From assembly GCF_000022485.1 (NCBI RefSeq), contig NC_012623.1, positions 1,576,501-1,640,500 on the forward strand: a stretch of 64,000 nucleotides of DNA, in the 5' to 3' direction. The stretch is from Sulfolobus islandicus Y.N.15.51. GTDB lineage: Archaea > Thermoproteota > Thermoprotei_A > Sulfolobales > Sulfolobaceae. Positions 8,835-25,920 of the stretch are shown here, piece by piece (positions within the stretch are counted from its first letter, which is position 1; each line of letters opens with the position of its first letter). The notes below the pieces were generated by a model. The model was given only the letters and a program-made list of their open reading frames with translations. It was not told the origin of the DNA and searched no databases. The translations under genes were made by a program, and so were the position numbers.

Positions 8835-9240
8835 TTTATTGTATGATCGAAGGTGCCACTATTTCCACTGGAGTTTAGGTATTAGTATTAACTTGTTCGG
8901 TTAACTGGAGGTTAACTCGTCAAATTCACCTAATTCTTTTCCAGAAGTGTTTGAGTGCCTAAAATTAACGATATAACGTGAAACTACGCTCAATACCCCG
9001 TTCTGACTATTTCCTATGTATCTAGTAAAAATAGTAACATATGAGAGTAAAAACGTGAATTTCAAAAAATTATTTCTCTATATACTTAAAACGGAGTATT
9101 TGTCAAGAAATATTCTATTATACTCTCTATTTCCCAAATTTTACCCTAAAACTTAAGGGAGGTAGAGTCTAGACTCACGTTAAAGAATAAAATTATCTCA
9201 TCATAATTTTTATTTGTTTTACGTAAATATGAAAAACATA
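8835..9240. other. Intergenic region with possible decayed reading frame
   Basis: About 400 bases without an intact gene. On the minus strand roughly 8905-9070 can be read as VVSRYIVNFRHSNTSGKELG before a stop, which may belong to a decayed gene continuing into the 76-codon frame at 8604-8834. The composition is AT-rich. No repeat or RNA was recognised. Confidence 0.3.
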
Positions 9241-9262
9241 AATAGTTAGAGTCTTAACTATT
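9241..9262. promoter_or_regulatory. Inverted repeat next to start of multidrug-type MFS gene
   Basis: AATAGTTA and TAACTATT form an 8-bp inverted repeat around a 6-base centre, ending 4 bases before the ATG at 9267. Its position over the presumed transcription start suggests an operator for a dimeric repressor of the exporter gene. Confidence 0.45.
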
Positions 9263-9266
9263 AATT

Positions 9267-10688
9267 ATGAACTCAAGCAATCTAGCACTTCTAGTTCTCG
9301 TCTTCGGAACTTTGATGTCAGCAATTGATACCACGATAGTAGTTTTAGCGATCCCGTCGATAACTGAAGAACTTCACGCAGATCTATTCATTATGATCTG
9401 GGTAATAATTTTGTATTTACTAGTTATAGCAGTATTCACTACACAGTTGGGGAGGTTGGGCGACATATATGGAAGAGCGAAATTTTACAATTTGGGTTTC
9501 GCAATCTTCACGTTAGGTTCAGCGTTATGTGGAGCATCTCCCAATGCGATTTCATTGGTTGCATTTAGGGGAATTCAAGGTATTGGTGCGGCAATGATGC
9601 AAGCCAACGCTGGGGCAATAATAGCAGATATTTTCCCTCCAAATAGAAGAGGGAGGGCTTATGGATATACTGCAATTGGTTGGAATGCTGGGGCAACATT
9701 GGGTATAGTGCTAGGCGGATTTATTACTACCTTTATTGGATGGCGTTACATATTTTACATTAACGTACCGATAGGAATTATTGCACTTATCTTAGGTTTA
9801 AGGTACATTAAAACCTTAGAAACTAGGAAAGTTAAATTGGACATTGTTGGAATGATCACTCTACTAGTTGCATTGTCATCCATGGTTTATGGTGCAGTAG
9901 ATATCGCTGGATATGGAATTAGAACTTTGAATATTGTCTTGATATCTCTAGGTCTAGTAATTTTGCTAACATTCTTCTGGTTAGAGAGAAAGCATGAGTT
10001 CCCAATAATTGACTTAAGGGCTTTTAAGGGAAATAGGGTCTTTACGTTTTCGTTGCTCGCGTCTTTCTTACAAAGTACTGGTTATTTAGCTACAGCGTTT
10101 ATTATAATAATGTATTTACAAGGCATAAGGGGATTATCTCCTCTTAATGCATCCCTTCTTCTCGTTCCCGGTTATGTCTTAGCCAGTCTAGTAGCTCCAT
10201 TTACTGGCAGAGTATCTGATAAGATTGGTGCTAGAATCCCTGCTACTATAGGAGTTGGTTTAATGCTAATTGCTGTCTTAATTTACCTCACTCTCTCCTT
10301 GAATACGCCTCTTTATATTGTGATATTGACTTCTACAATCGGAGGCTTAGGATCTTCGTTGTTTTTCCCGGCTAATAATAGTGCAATTATGGCTAATGCA
10401 CCTAAGGGATTTTATGGTGGTGCCTCTGGACTAGCAAGAACATTAGCCAACTTAGGGAGTATAATCAGTTATACAATAGCTATTAGCATATCATCTATTG
10501 TTGTTCCTAGATATGTGGCCTTTGAGGTTTTCCTTGGGACTTCAAATTTAATAGGTGGTGTTGCTTCAGCATTTCTTACCGGGTTGAAGGCGGCATTTTA
10601 CGTTTCCTTAGTGATATTAGCATTAGCGTTAGTGCTATCTGCAATTAGAGGAAAAGAGGTTAGGGCACAAGTTGCGAAAGGTAGTTAA
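9267..10688 (+). CDS. MFS drug exporter, DHA2 (14-TM) type
   Basis: This 473-residue membrane protein has about 14 hydrophobic segments. MFS motif A appears as [20 protein letters not shown] (about residues 53-72). Antiporter motif C-like sequence ([16 protein letters not shown]) lies about residues 140-160, typical of drug:H+ antiporters. [20 protein letters not shown] is another DHA2 hallmark. Likely role: proton-driven efflux of organic compounds. The operator-like repeat just before the start suggests induced expression. It converges with the GH15-like gene. Confidence 0.88.
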   Translation: MNSSNLALLVLVFGTLMSAIDTTIVVLAIPSITEELHADLFIMIWVIILYLLVIAVFTTQLGRLGDIYGRAKFYNLGFAIFTLGSALCGASPNAISLVAFRGIQGIGAAMMQANAGAIIADIFPPNRRGRAYGYTAIGWNAGATLGIVLGGFITTFIGWRYIFYINVPIGIIALILGLRYIKTLETRKVKLDIVGMITLLVALSSMVYGAVDIAGYGIRTLNIVLISLGLVILLTFFWLERKHEFPIIDLRAFKGNRVFTFSLLASFLQSTGYLATAFIIIMYLQGIRGLSPLNASLLLVPGYVLASLVAPFTGRVSDKIGARIPATIGVGLMLIAVLIYLTLSLNTPLYIVILTSTIGGLGSSLFFPANNSAIMANAPKGFYGGASGLARTLANLGSIISYTIAISISSIVVPRYVAFEVFLGTSNLIGGVASAFLTGLKAAFYVSLVILALALVLSAIRGKEVRAQVAKGS

Positions 10689-10813
10689 TTTATTAATTTC
10701 CAACGTCGATAATATATTATACTAAAAGAGATTCCTTATATAAGGTCTTCTACTAATGTGAGCAACATTATATTCATAGATTATCGAATATAATCAAGAA
10801 GAAATATTCTCCT

Positions 10814-14663
<3,850 letters not shown>

Positions 14664-14664
14664 C

Positions 14665-15543
14665 TCATGTAAACGAATCTAAAATTCTCGTGTATTTGAT
14701 AACTATTATTCCTAAAACTATTACAAAAATAGTTGATATTATTGACCAAGCAGCTGCTAAAGCGAAATTATTGTAACTAAATGCCTCTTGATAGGCATAA
14801 ACTATAAATGTCTCAGTCGAAATCCCTGGACCTCCACCAGTTAAGACGTAAATCGGATAGAAATTATTCCAAGTAAATACGAAGCTGGTTATGAATACGA
14901 AGGCAATAGTCCTCTTAAGAGAGGGTAACGTTATGGTAAAGAATTTAGTGAAGGCGTTAGCTCCATCCAAATCTGCTATATCGTATAATTCTCTAGGTAT
15001 ACTCTGTAAGGCTGAGTAGAATACTGTCATAAAATATGGGAAGGAAAGCCAGTCATTAGTCGCTATTAACTCTATCCAAGCATCAGTGGTTGAAGTCAAA
15101 GAGTTCACTCTAGGTAGATGGAGTAATGGCAAGACTAGTCTATTCATCATTCCGTAAGGGTCGACCCACAATCCTTGCCATATTAGAATTGATATGAAAC
15201 CTGGAAAAGCCCAAGGTAATATTAATATAGCGTAAAAAATTGACCTTCCCTTAAGGTCTGTTTGATTTAGAATTAAGGCTAATACAAAACCTAACGTCAT
15301 CATGGTTAATAAACTACCTATAGTCCAGATTAACGTATTTTTTAACAACTCTAAGAAATACCCATATTGAAATATTATGAGATAGTTCCTCAATCCCACA
15401 TAGCTGTAGGTTAAGAAGTGTAACAAGCTTAGATTAGTAAATGAAATATAAACTGAATAGAGTAATGGAAACACGAAGAGGAAAAGTATCATAATAACTA
15501 TGGGCAAAATATAAAAAAGAGAAAATAACTTCTCTTTTTTCAT
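14665..15543 (-). CDS. malF: Maltodextrin ABC transporter permease, MalF type
   Basis: Six hydrophobic segments are visible in 292 residues, and the EAA motif is ELYDIADLDGANAFTKFFTI. It lacks the large periplasmic insertion of enterobacterial MalF, as is normal for archaeal versions. It lies between malE (8 bases) and malG (1 base) in one operon. It forms the heterodimeric channel with MalG. Confidence 0.9.
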   Translation of the reverse strand: MKKEKLFSLFYILPIVIMILFLFVFPLLYSVYISFTNLSLLHFLTYSYVGLRNYLIIFQYGYFLELLKNTLIWTIGSLLTMMTLGFVLALILNQTDLKGRSIFYAILILPWAFPGFISILIWQGLWVDPYGMMNRLVLPLLHLPRVNSLTSTTDAWIELIATNDWLSFPYFMTVFYSALQSIPRELYDIADLDGANAFTKFFTITLPSLKRTIAFVFITSFVFTWNNFYPIYVLTGGGPGISTETFIVYAYQEAFSYNNFALAAAWSIISTIFVIVLGIIVIKYTRILDSFT

Positions 15544-15551
15544 TTCTTAGT

Positions 15552-17129
15552 TCACCATCTTTTTTTAGGACTAATTACCACAACCATTGGTGTTAATATC
15601 ACTGAGATTAACGCTAGCACATATTGGAATGGAGGAAGTATGGGTAAAGGTATTAGTGCAGACATTAGACCGTTTTGTACAAGAGCCTGGATAAAAGCTT
15701 GCTCCATTCCTTGTACTGCTTGAGTCGAATTTATCTTATTAGCGAAAAACTCACTAGCGTATTGATGGAACGAGTTCCAATAGTACGCCATTTGAGGTAT
15801 GTTGGGGAATTGTTGACCATATTGGGCTTGTTCTAAAATGCCCTCCATTATTTGATTAAGGTATGTTGGTTTTAACATTCCTTCCTTTAATTGGGATAGA
15901 GCCTCATTATAGGCTTGTAAATTAGCTGGTATGTCATGTGCAACTTCCCATAATCTCAAATCAGCCTGATAGTTAGTGAAATAGAGAACGAATATTAGCG
16001 CTGCCTTTATTTGCAATTGTGTAGCGCCACTTGCTTGAGGTGAAGCTATTAGAAAGCCAGTAGAACCAATAAATGGTGCAGCTCTTAATCCAGTCTGACT
16101 AACTAATGGTAATGGTGCGGCTCCTAAATTAGGTCCTAATACTTGGAGATATGCATTTAGATCCCAAGGACCATCAAATATTATAGCAGTTTGATTAGCA
16201 ACAAATAACTGACCTTCAGCACCTCCAGCACCAGTAGAAGGAGCTAAGTAATTGACCTTAAGATTATAGGTTAAATTATACCAGAAGTTCAATGCGTTAA
16301 CCATAGCAGTACTGTTTAAACTGGGAACGACCTTACCATTATTAGTAGCAAATATTTGCCCTTCAAATCCAGCAAACCATGCCGCAAATCTATATCCGTA
16401 TTCATCACCAGCCCCATATGCTATTCCCCAAACATGATAAGTTTTGTTAACGCTTTCGGCTATTTGTACTAGTTGTTCAGTAGTGTTTGGAGGATACGGG
16501 ACGAACTTCTTGTTGTAGAACATAACAATATAATTCACATTATCTGGTAGTCCGTACAAGGAGCTGTTTAATTCCCAATCTTTTATTGCAGTAGGTACAT
16601 ATAATGACGTAACGCTCTGAGGCAAATACTGTGATAAGTTTAGCACTAGTCCAGCGGCGAATAATGCGCCTCCAGAATCACTAGTGTCTCTATATACTAT
16701 TGGAGCTTGTCCAGCCTTCGCAGCAGTCTCAAATTGGGAAGTACCAACTCCAACTCCATACGTTACTTGGACGTGAATCCATGGAAATGCTTGCTCGAAT
16801 TGTGCTAGCGTCTCATTAAACGCTTGATTTTCGGACGTACTATAACTGTTCCATACTGTTATTGTAACTGGTGTAGAAGGCGCAGTTGAGAGACCAACTA
16901 ACTGCATTAAAGCTTGAGGATTACTAGTATTTAAAACACTTGAGGTTGTTGTGGTTGATGTCACTGACGTAGATGTAGAGGAGGTAGTCGGCATTGGGGT
17001 TGATGAATGTTGACTACTTAAATATGCATAAATACCCCCTATGGCTATCACAATTACTACAACTATTATTACTGCTACTAGTGTCTTTGAAATTGCCTTA
17101 TAATCTATCTTTTTTACTTTGCTACCCAA
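15552..17129 (-). CDS. malE: Maltodextrin-binding protein, membrane-anchored
   Basis: Residues 15-36 form a membrane anchor (TLVAVIIVVVIVIAIGGIYA), followed by a Ser/Thr-rich linker (about 40-70) and a substrate-binding fold (VTITVWNSYSTSENQAFNET, IIFDGPWDLNAYLQVLG). A second hydrophobic stretch lies near the C-terminus, ending SPKKRW. The start is a TTG at 17129, supported by a GGTGA Shine-Dalgarno-like sequence 6 bases before it; TATA-like CTTTTATACC lies about 17168-17177. First gene of malE-F-G-K-GH15. It captures maltodextrins outside the membrane. Confidence 0.9.
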   Translation of the reverse strand: MGSKVKKIDYKAISKTLVAVIIVVVIVIAIGGIYAYLSSQHSSTPMPTTSSTSTSVTSTTTTSSVLNTSNPQALMQLVGLSTAPSTPVTITVWNSYSTSENQAFNETLAQFEQAFPWIHVQVTYGVGVGTSQFETAAKAGQAPIVYRDTSDSGGALFAAGLVLNLSQYLPQSVTSLYVPTAIKDWELNSSLYGLPDNVNYIVMFYNKKFVPYPPNTTEQLVQIAESVNKTYHVWGIAYGAGDEYGYRFAAWFAGFEGQIFATNNGKVVPSLNSTAMVNALNFWYNLTYNLKVNYLAPSTGAGGAEGQLFVANQTAIIFDGPWDLNAYLQVLGPNLGAAPLPLVSQTGLRAAPFIGSTGFLIASPQASGATQLQIKAALIFVLYFTNYQADLRLWEVAHDIPANLQAYNEALSQLKEGMLKPTYLNQIMEGILEQAQYGQQFPNIPQMAYYWNSFHQYASEFFANKINSTQAVQGMEQAFIQALVQNGLMSALIPLPILPPFQYVLALISVILTPMVVVISPKKRW

Positions 17130-17375
17130 GCCGATTCACCTTACTTATTCATTTATTTCTTAACAAGGTATAAAAGTTTAGCTTGGTGAATTTTGCCCTA
17201 AATAATTCATGATGATAATTAATCCCAATTATAGGATACAAGCTATTAATATGAGATTTTTTTAGTTATTGATATAGGAGAAATATCTATAATATTTTAC
17301 GTAGTTGAGTAACTTTGGAATTAAACTAAATGTTCAATAGAAAAGTTTATAATGATAAAAGCCTCATGTTTATCA
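17130..17375. promoter_or_regulatory. Divergent promoter region malE / amylase
   Basis: On the minus strand a TATA box lies around 17168-17177, with a GGTGA ribosome site before the malE TTG. On the plus strand GTTTATAAT at about 17345-17353 is a TATA box roughly 25-30 nt before ATG 17376. The upstream ATG at 17352 overlaps this TATA box, which argues against it as the start. A shared regulator is likely, but I found no clear operator palindrome here. Confidence 0.55.
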
Positions 17376-20060
<2,685 letters not shown>

Positions 20061-20067
20061 TTTAAAG

Positions 20068-21321
20068 TTAATCCTCATCATTTTTTCCATTATTTCCGGC
20101 TATTTCAAGTACTTCTGCATAGATAAACCCAGCTATTATCCAAGCGAAGAATATGTAGTTAATTATGGGAGTGTTTTCTTGTATCGAATACACTAATATT
20201 ATTAAGGATAATATCGTGGAGAAGATTGCAAGGGTTATTTCCATTTTCCTCTTCCTTAGTTTCTTTAACGCTATCCTAAACAGCGAAAGATTGGCTGAAA
20301 GTGATATTATTAAATAGCTTAATACCGTAAGTCCTCCTAGTACTAGAAAGGTTGTATATAACCCAGCGAAGTGAGTTAAGAGAAACAAAATAACAGTGTA
20401 GATAATGAGCGATACGACCTCAGCGTTATATGGTCTATTATACTTAAGCGATGAAATAATTGATGGCATAAAGTTCTTTAATGACATTGCATAAACGATC
20501 CTAGACATTGCTATAATATAAGCTATTCCACCTAAGATCCCACCATTTAAAGCTGAGAAGATCAAATAGGGAAATATAAATCCAGTCTTATCTAAAAGAA
20601 TTTCTATCAAATCCGTCCCATATAGCGCACTAGCGTAAAAAAGTAAAGCTGATAGTAATCCACCTAAAAGTATCACGATAACAGTAATTATTCCCACAAT
20701 TTTCTTCGCATTCTTTATATCTTCACTCATCGGATTCAAATTCCCATAACCTATGGGCATTCCTATGGCGTAAAGTATAACTAGAAAGGGATTAGCCGGA
20801 ATTGTTAGGTTAAAACTTGGTTTTGTCTCTAACAAGAGCACAACTGAGCTGATAATTATTGCGACGATTTCAGCAATACTTATGAACTCGGCGTATTTAA
20901 CGGAAACGTCTAAACCCCTTATAACTAGAAATGCTGAAAATAATAGGACTAAAAATGCGATTAAGTCAGCATTTATCTTTAAATAACTTGTTATAATGTA
21001 AATTGAACCAGCTAATAATGTACCACCGTAAGTAAACGCGTAAAGTAAAAATAACCATCCAGTTACTAATCCGAGCCTTTCGGTAAGCGAATAGAAGGCA
21101 TAAGTAAAGTATCCTCCATGCTGGGAATACCTTAACGACAGTCTATATATTACTATACCATTTAATAACACTAGGATTGTCCCGATAATTGTGGCAATAG
21201 TTAAGAATGATCCACCAAGTTGTAAACCTATTGTGCCAAATGTAATCATGGACGTAAAGGGTGCTTGGCCTCCAAATGATAGTGAAAACGCTTCAAAAAC
21301 TGAAAGTTTTTTCCTACTCAC
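20068..21321 (-). CDS. APC-family amino acid permease
   Basis: This 417-residue protein has about 12 membrane helices. The N-terminal SVFEAFSLSFGGQAPFTSMI and the loop EDIKNAKKIVGIITVIVILL are typical of the amino acid-polyamine-organocation superfamily. It converges with the amylase gene (7 bases between stops) and lies upstream of nothing obviously linked. Substrate unknown; likely proton-coupled amino acid uptake. Confidence 0.85.
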   Translation of the reverse strand: MSRKKLSVFEAFSLSFGGQAPFTSMITFGTIGLQLGGSFLTIATIIGTILVLLNGIVIYRLSLRYSQHGGYFTYAFYSLTERLGLVTGWLFLLYAFTYGGTLLAGSIYIITSYLKINADLIAFLVLLFSAFLVIRGLDVSVKYAEFISIAEIVAIIISSVVLLLETKPSFNLTIPANPFLVILYAIGMPIGYGNLNPMSEDIKNAKKIVGIITVIVILLGGLLSALLFYASALYGTDLIEILLDKTGFIFPYLIFSALNGGILGGIAYIIAMSRIVYAMSLKNFMPSIISSLKYNRPYNAEVVSLIIYTVILFLLTHFAGLYTTFLVLGGLTVLSYLIISLSANLSLFRIALKKLRKRKMEITLAIFSTILSLIILVYSIQENTPIINYIFFAWIIAGFIYAEVLEIAGNNGKNDED

Positions 21322-21357
21322 ACACTGAGTTTAATGCTAAACCTTTAAAAATTCGCT

Positions 21358-22287
21358 CTACAGATAGAAGGATAATATTACCATTACTATATAAACTCCA
21401 ATCAAAATTGTAGACTCAATCGTCCTAAGCCTCTTATCGAACAGTACGTATATTGCTATTATGTTCGCAACTAAAGCTGAAATATATTCTGGCAAGGCTA
21501 CCTGTAATTTGTAATCCGTAAACAGACCTATAATTCCTAACAATACAGTAGCGTTCTCAATCTTACTTCCCACAAAACTTAGAATTGAAAGGGATCCTCC
21601 ATCTTTGGACATTTGAATTAACCTAAATGCTGAAATCTTTTCTTCGAGCTCTCCCGCTATTGGCGCTATTAATAGCGAAAGCCATATTGCAGGAACGTTA
21701 AACATCGTTGCGATCTCATTTATGTAATCTACAAAGTAATGAGAGAAAACCACTAGTAGAATCCCTCCAGCGATTATAAATATAATGGGCTTTACCAAAT
21801 TACCCTCTTTTCTACTCCCTCTCTCTCCCCTGAATTTAATTACTCTGTACACAACGTAAATTATGTAGATTAAGATAAGTAGAAGCCCAGAAATGATATC
21901 TAATTTACCGTAAATCAAAACCAGCAGCATTGCAACACTACTTATTATTAGAAATACATTTTCAACACTATATTCACTAGAAATTTGAAGAGTACTCCTC
22001 CATTTTAATGCATAAAGCAGTCCAACCAATCCAATACCTAGCGTAAATAACAATACATTACCCCCAATGGCCGAACCCAATGCCACATCAAAACTCCCTT
22101 CTAAAGACGCTACGATAACGAAAATGGTCTCTGGTAATGCTGTGAGGAATCCGAGTATTATACCACCAGTTATACCTTGACCTAAGAAATCCTCTAATTC
22201 ATCAGCGCCCTTAGCTAAAAGCTCTGCAGATACGAAGATAGCTATAAAAATTACAAAGAATTCCAACCAAAATAATAACATTTTCAT
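21358..22287 (-). CDS. Ca2+/cation antiporter (CaCA superfamily)
   Basis: This 309-residue membrane protein has the two alpha-repeats of sodium/calcium exchangers. Repeat 1 is around residues 35-85 (GFLTALPETIFVIVASLEGS, ALGSAIGGNVLL). Repeat 2 is around 205-255 (APIAGELEEKISAFRLIQMS, FVGSKIENATVL). Acidic residues in both (PE and GELEE) fit the ion-binding sites. Likely role: Na+ or H+ driven Ca2+ export. The ATG at 22287 is preceded by an AT-rich promoter shared with the divergent surface protein gene. Confidence 0.85.
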   Translation of the reverse strand: MKMLLFWLEFFVIFIAIFVSAELLAKGADELEDFLGQGITGGIILGFLTALPETIFVIVASLEGSFDVALGSAIGGNVLLFTLGIGLVGLLYALKWRSTLQISSEYSVENVFLIISSVAMLLVLIYGKLDIISGLLLILIYIIYVVYRVIKFRGERGSRKEGNLVKPIIFIIAGGILLVVFSHYFVDYINEIATMFNVPAIWLSLLIAPIAGELEEKISAFRLIQMSKDGGSLSILSFVGSKIENATVLLGIIGLFTDYKLQVALPEYISALVANIIAIYVLFDKRLRTIESTILIGVYIVMVILSFYL

Positions 22288-22432
22288 TAACTAATAGAGT
22301 AATTACCTTATAAGCTTAATTGAAAGTAACTTAAAATGCCCATTTTATGTTATCTGAAACACTTTAAGTTGATTAACGTAGATATTGCTAAAAGCTTTTT
22401 TAAGGACTCCTCTGTGGATAATACTAAGTGAT

Positions 22433-24235
22433 ATGGAAATGAAGGCAAAGCACATACTTTCCCTAATAGGATTAATCCCATTAGTTGCTTTAATAACAGG
22501 CGCAGTCTATTCCTCGGGTGGCATAACTTTTTACAGTCCAAGCTACAACGGTGAGACATATTATGTTGGGCAATCAATAACAATTGATGCCATAGTCCCT
22601 CAACAGTTCGCAACAGATGGCGCAACCATAAACTTCTTCTTCCCCAATTCCTCATTGGCAGTAACAATACCCGTTCAAATTAATGGAAGTGGCGGAATTT
22701 ACGTGCGCAATGCCTATACTTTCCCTAATGTTCAAGGAACTTGGCAAATTGCAATAGAAGTAGCTGGAGGTGTAGCAGTAGGTTCAATTAACGTTAACGT
22801 TATTCAAAGAACTCCATTAGTTACAGTACACTTAGGTTACAGTGTTATTGGTCAACCAATACCACAAACACCAAATATAACCTTAACTTTCCCCAATGGC
22901 TCAACAACTACAGTTCCTCTCCAAGGTACAATTAATGTTCCTTCGGGTACATTATATCAAGTTGAGTCAGCAATTACTGAAGGCAATATTAGATGGGCAA
23001 CTAATTACGTAAGCACTGGAACCATAACTCCCACGACAACATCCATAACGCCTACCTATTATCAACAGTACCTAGTTACCTTTAACTACACAGTCCAAGG
23101 CGGTAATGGCTACACTCCACCTACAGTTTACTATCACAGCCTTGGAACAAACGAGACCGCAGAAGCACCAGCAACAGTTTGGGTGGATGTCAATTCGGCC
23201 TATACTTATTCACCACAACTACAATCCAGTGTTCAAGGAGAAAGGTGGATAACAACGAACTACACTGGGATCGTTAAAGCTCCTGGCGAAATTAATGCAT
23301 ATTATATTAACCAATATTTAGTTACCCTACAGTCACAAGTCTCAGTTTATGCAATAGTAAATGGTGTAAACGAGACCTTAAATTCCACTAACTGGTTCAC
23401 TCAAGGCACTACAATCAAATTAGAAAACATAACTCACTATGTAAGCAGTACAGAGAGATACATGATAGCTAATTTCTCGCCCTCAGCATTGATAACAGTA
23501 AATCAACCAACTACAATAACAGTAAATACCATTATCCAATACCTCATTAACGTCAACTCTCCAGTCCAACTAGGAGCGTTTATAAATGGTGAAAATGAAA
23601 GCCTCACATCTGGTTGGTACAATCAAGGCACTACAATCAAGATAGAGAACCTTACATACTATACGGGAAGTGGTGAAAGGCTAATCATAGGTAAAGTTCT
23701 TCCAGCTCCTCAACTAACTGTAAATGCCTCTTATACAATAACCGCAACAACAATAACCCAATACTTCGTTAACGTTTCCTCCCCAATACCAGTACAAGTG
23801 CTAATTAACGGTTCCAAGGCAACACTCAATTCCTCATGGATAAATTCTGGCACAACAATACAAGTGCTAAACTATACTTACAACGTTAGTCCACAAGAAA
23901 GGATTATAATAGTTGGTATATCACCCTCACAATCATTTACAGTGAAATCTCCCGTTAACCTAAAGCTCCTTACAACTACGCAATACCTAGTAACAATTAA
24001 CGGTGTATCTAAATTCTACAATTCGGGATCAAAGATAATCCTCAATGCAAGTGTGCCATTCTATGAAACTGCATTGTTTAAAGGTACATATAACGTGTCT
24101 CCAAGTAGTGCAATTACAGTGAACCAACCAATAACTGAAACGTTAGTAGTATCACCAAACTACCTAATTCTAGGAGTAATAGCAGCTGTTATAATAATAG
24201 TAATAGCAGTAGTTGTAATCCTCTTAAGGCGTTAA
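22433..24235 (+). CDS. Secreted surface protein with repeats and C-terminal membrane anchor
   Basis: The product of about 600 residues starts [20 protein letters not shown] (signal peptide). Extracellular beta-rich repeats follow; copies share the pattern QYL(I/V)xVxS-x-V and (W/Y)xxxGTTIK(L/I)EN (about residues 300-520). It ends with a membrane helix ([20 protein letters not shown]) and LLRR. I prefer ATG 22433 because a TATA-like AAGCTTTTTTAAGG at 22391-22404 is about 30 nt upstream, which rules out the frame's earlier ATG. Its last 12 bases overlap the convergent hje gene. Exact family unknown; an adhesin or S-layer-associated role is a guess. Confidence 0.75.
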   Translation: MEMKAKHILSLIGLIPLVALITGAVYSSGGITFYSPSYNGETYYVGQSITIDAIVPQQFATDGATINFFFPNSSLAVTIPVQINGSGGIYVRNAYTFPNVQGTWQIAIEVAGGVAVGSINVNVIQRTPLVTVHLGYSVIGQPIPQTPNITLTFPNGSTTTVPLQGTINVPSGTLYQVESAITEGNIRWATNYVSTGTITPTTTSITPTYYQQYLVTFNYTVQGGNGYTPPTVYYHSLGTNETAEAPATVWVDVNSAYTYSPQLQSSVQGERWITTNYTGIVKAPGEINAYYINQYLVTLQSQVSVYAIVNGVNETLNSTNWFTQGTTIKLENITHYVSSTERYMIANFSPSALITVNQPTTITVNTIIQYLINVNSPVQLGAFINGENESLTSGWYNQGTTIKIENLTYYTGSGERLIIGKVLPAPQLTVNASYTITATTITQYFVNVSSPIPVQVLINGSKATLNSSWINSGTTIQVLNYTYNVSPQERIIIVGISPSQSFTVKSPVNLKLLTTTQYLVTINGVSKFYNSGSKIILNASVPFYETALFKGTYNVSPSSAITVNQPITETLVVSPNYLILGVIAAVIIIVIAVVVILLRR

Positions 24236-24631
24236 TATTTTTTCCTCAACACTCTTTTCCAATATTTTGAAAAGGTCTTCTATAGAAATCGTATTGTCAA
24301 TAGTCACTACTATATCCTCAGCCTTTTTCGGAATAAGAACCCTCCACTCATGAATTTGTTTAAACTTCACAGCTATTATTGGTATACCACTCATGGTAAA
24401 CATTGACAAGAACTCGAACAACTTCCTAACTTGATTTTCCTTAACCTTTACCTTATTTTCCCAAGTACTCTTACACTCAATTGATAACAAAGTATTCTCT
24501 TTAGTTGCGAAAATGTCCGGCAATGGATTTGGAGAAGAATTGGAAGTGGGAATCCTAACAGCGTTAAATCCCTCCCCTCTCAAAATTGACACCAATTCCC
24601 TCTCAGCGTTCTTACCAATATCCCTATTCAT
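24224..24631 (-). CDS. hje: Holliday junction endonuclease Hje
   Basis: This 135-residue resolvase has the archaeal Hjc/Hje nuclease motif: Glu in [17 protein letters not shown], Asp in [20 protein letters not shown] (D-x(n)-E-x-K). It resembles the Hje variant of S. solfataricus more than Hjc by the [12 protein letters not shown] loop. Hje cuts four-way DNA junctions in recombination and fork repair. It is convergent with the surface protein gene, overlapping it by 12 bases. Confidence 0.88.
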   Translation of the reverse strand: MNRDIGKNAERELVSILRGEGFNAVRIPTSNSSPNPLPDIFATKENTLLSIECKSTWENKVKVKENQVRKLFEFLSMFTMSGIPIIAVKFKQIHEWRVLIPKKAEDIVVTIDNTISIEDLFKILEKSVEEKILTP

Positions 24632-24702
24632 CAGATTTACATAAAGTTCATAGAGTTAAAAAGCATGGAACCTTTTAATACGCAAAACAACACAATATCA
24701 CA

Positions 24703-25773
24703 ATGTACCCCGAATTTTGCCTAGAGAGATGGCAATCCTTAAGGGATTGGAGAGCTAAATACGTCCTTTCAGAGAGCGGAGTAGAATCATTAGATCTAAG
24801 TGAGATTAAAATACCTAATGTTAAGCTAGAATATGGTCATACCAAGGGATTAATAAAACTAAGACAGCTAGTATCATCTCTCTATCCCGGGAAGAAAGAG
24901 GATGACGTTATAATAACAGCTGGAGGTGCGGAAGCCAACCACCTAACTATCCTTTCTACCATAAAATCTGGTGACGAAGTAATTGTGGAAATGCCAAACT
25001 ACATGCAAATCCCCGGATTATTAAGGGGAATAAACGCAAAGGTAAAGTACATTTGGCTTAAGGATGATTTTAAGTTAGACCTAAACGAGCTCAACGAAAT
25101 AGTCAGTAAAAACAGTAAGGCAATAGTCATAACAAACCCTAATAACCCTACTGGTATGGCACTTTCAGAAAGTGAAATTAAGGGAATAATTGAGATAGCT
25201 GAGGATAATCACGTTACCGTAATAGCTGATGAAGTTTATAGGGGTCTAGAGCATGACGGCAAAATGAGACCTAGCTTTGTCGACCTATACGATAATGCCA
25301 TAAGTACTAACAGCATGTCGAAAGTTTACGGACTACCGGGAATAAGAATAGGATGGGTTGTGGCAAGTAAGGAATTAGTTGATAGGATGTGGAGCATCAG
25401 AGATTACACGTCAATTTCCCCTTCAGTTATAGGACAAGAGATTACCTATAACGTACTCTTAGAGAGGGAGAAATTCATGGATAGGGCAAGGAGAATTGCG
25501 TTAAATAATATGAGATTAATGGAAAGGTTAATTGGTGACCTTGACGTAAAGTGGGTTAAGCCTAATGCCACAGTACTAGCATATCTCAAATTGAACGTTA
25601 AGAACACTTACGATTTCAGTGAGAAGTTATTTGAGAAGTATAGCGTGTTGGTGAATCCTGGAGAGTGCTTCGAGATGCCCGGTTATGTCAGAATAGGTTT
25701 GGGAAGCACAAACACAGAGTTTTTAAGTGAAGCATTATCATTATTCATAAGCTATTTAAGGGAATATAAATAA
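24703..25773 (+). CDS. PLP-dependent aminotransferase, class I/II
   Basis: Class I/II aminotransferase of 356 residues. Visible motifs are VIITAGGAEANHLTILST, the cofactor loop IVITNPNNPTGMALSE, the Asp/Tyr segment VIADEVYRGLEHDG, and the Schiff-base Lys in STNSMSKVYGLPGIRIGW. A C-terminal Arg in GYVRIGLGST binds the carboxylate. The promoter shows CCTTTTAATACG about 25-30 nt before the ATG. The amino acid substrate cannot be told. Confidence 0.9.
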   Translation: MYPEFCLERWQSLRDWRAKYVLSESGVESLDLSEIKIPNVKLEYGHTKGLIKLRQLVSSLYPGKKEDDVIITAGGAEANHLTILSTIKSGDEVIVEMPNYMQIPGLLRGINAKVKYIWLKDDFKLDLNELNEIVSKNSKAIVITNPNNPTGMALSESEIKGIIEIAEDNHVTVIADEVYRGLEHDGKMRPSFVDLYDNAISTNSMSKVYGLPGIRIGWVVASKELVDRMWSIRDYTSISPSVIGQEITYNVLLEREKFMDRARRIALNNMRLMERLIGDLDVKWVKPNATVLAYLKLNVKNTYDFSEKLFEKYSVLVNPGECFEMPGYVRIGLGSTNTEFLSEALSLFISYLREYK

Positions 25774-25896
25774 AAAGGAGTGGTTTTTAATTATTGTTAA
25801 GTAATACGTCAATTGATAATACTCGAGAGACTCTCTTAATATGGTATAGCCCAAAGTCCCTAAGAAGCCCTAGTATTTTTATTTCTACAAACCTAG

Positions 25897-25920
25897 TATA
25901 CTAGTAAGTGTACTAGTATA
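25897..25920. promoter_or_regulatory. Perfect inverted repeat at the end of two convergent genes
   Basis: TATACTAGTA and TACTAGTATA are separated by AGTG; the repeat touches the stop codon of the methyltransferase gene. It could be a protein-binding site or assist transcript 3'-end formation; archaeal termination does not usually need a hairpin. Confidence 0.35.
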
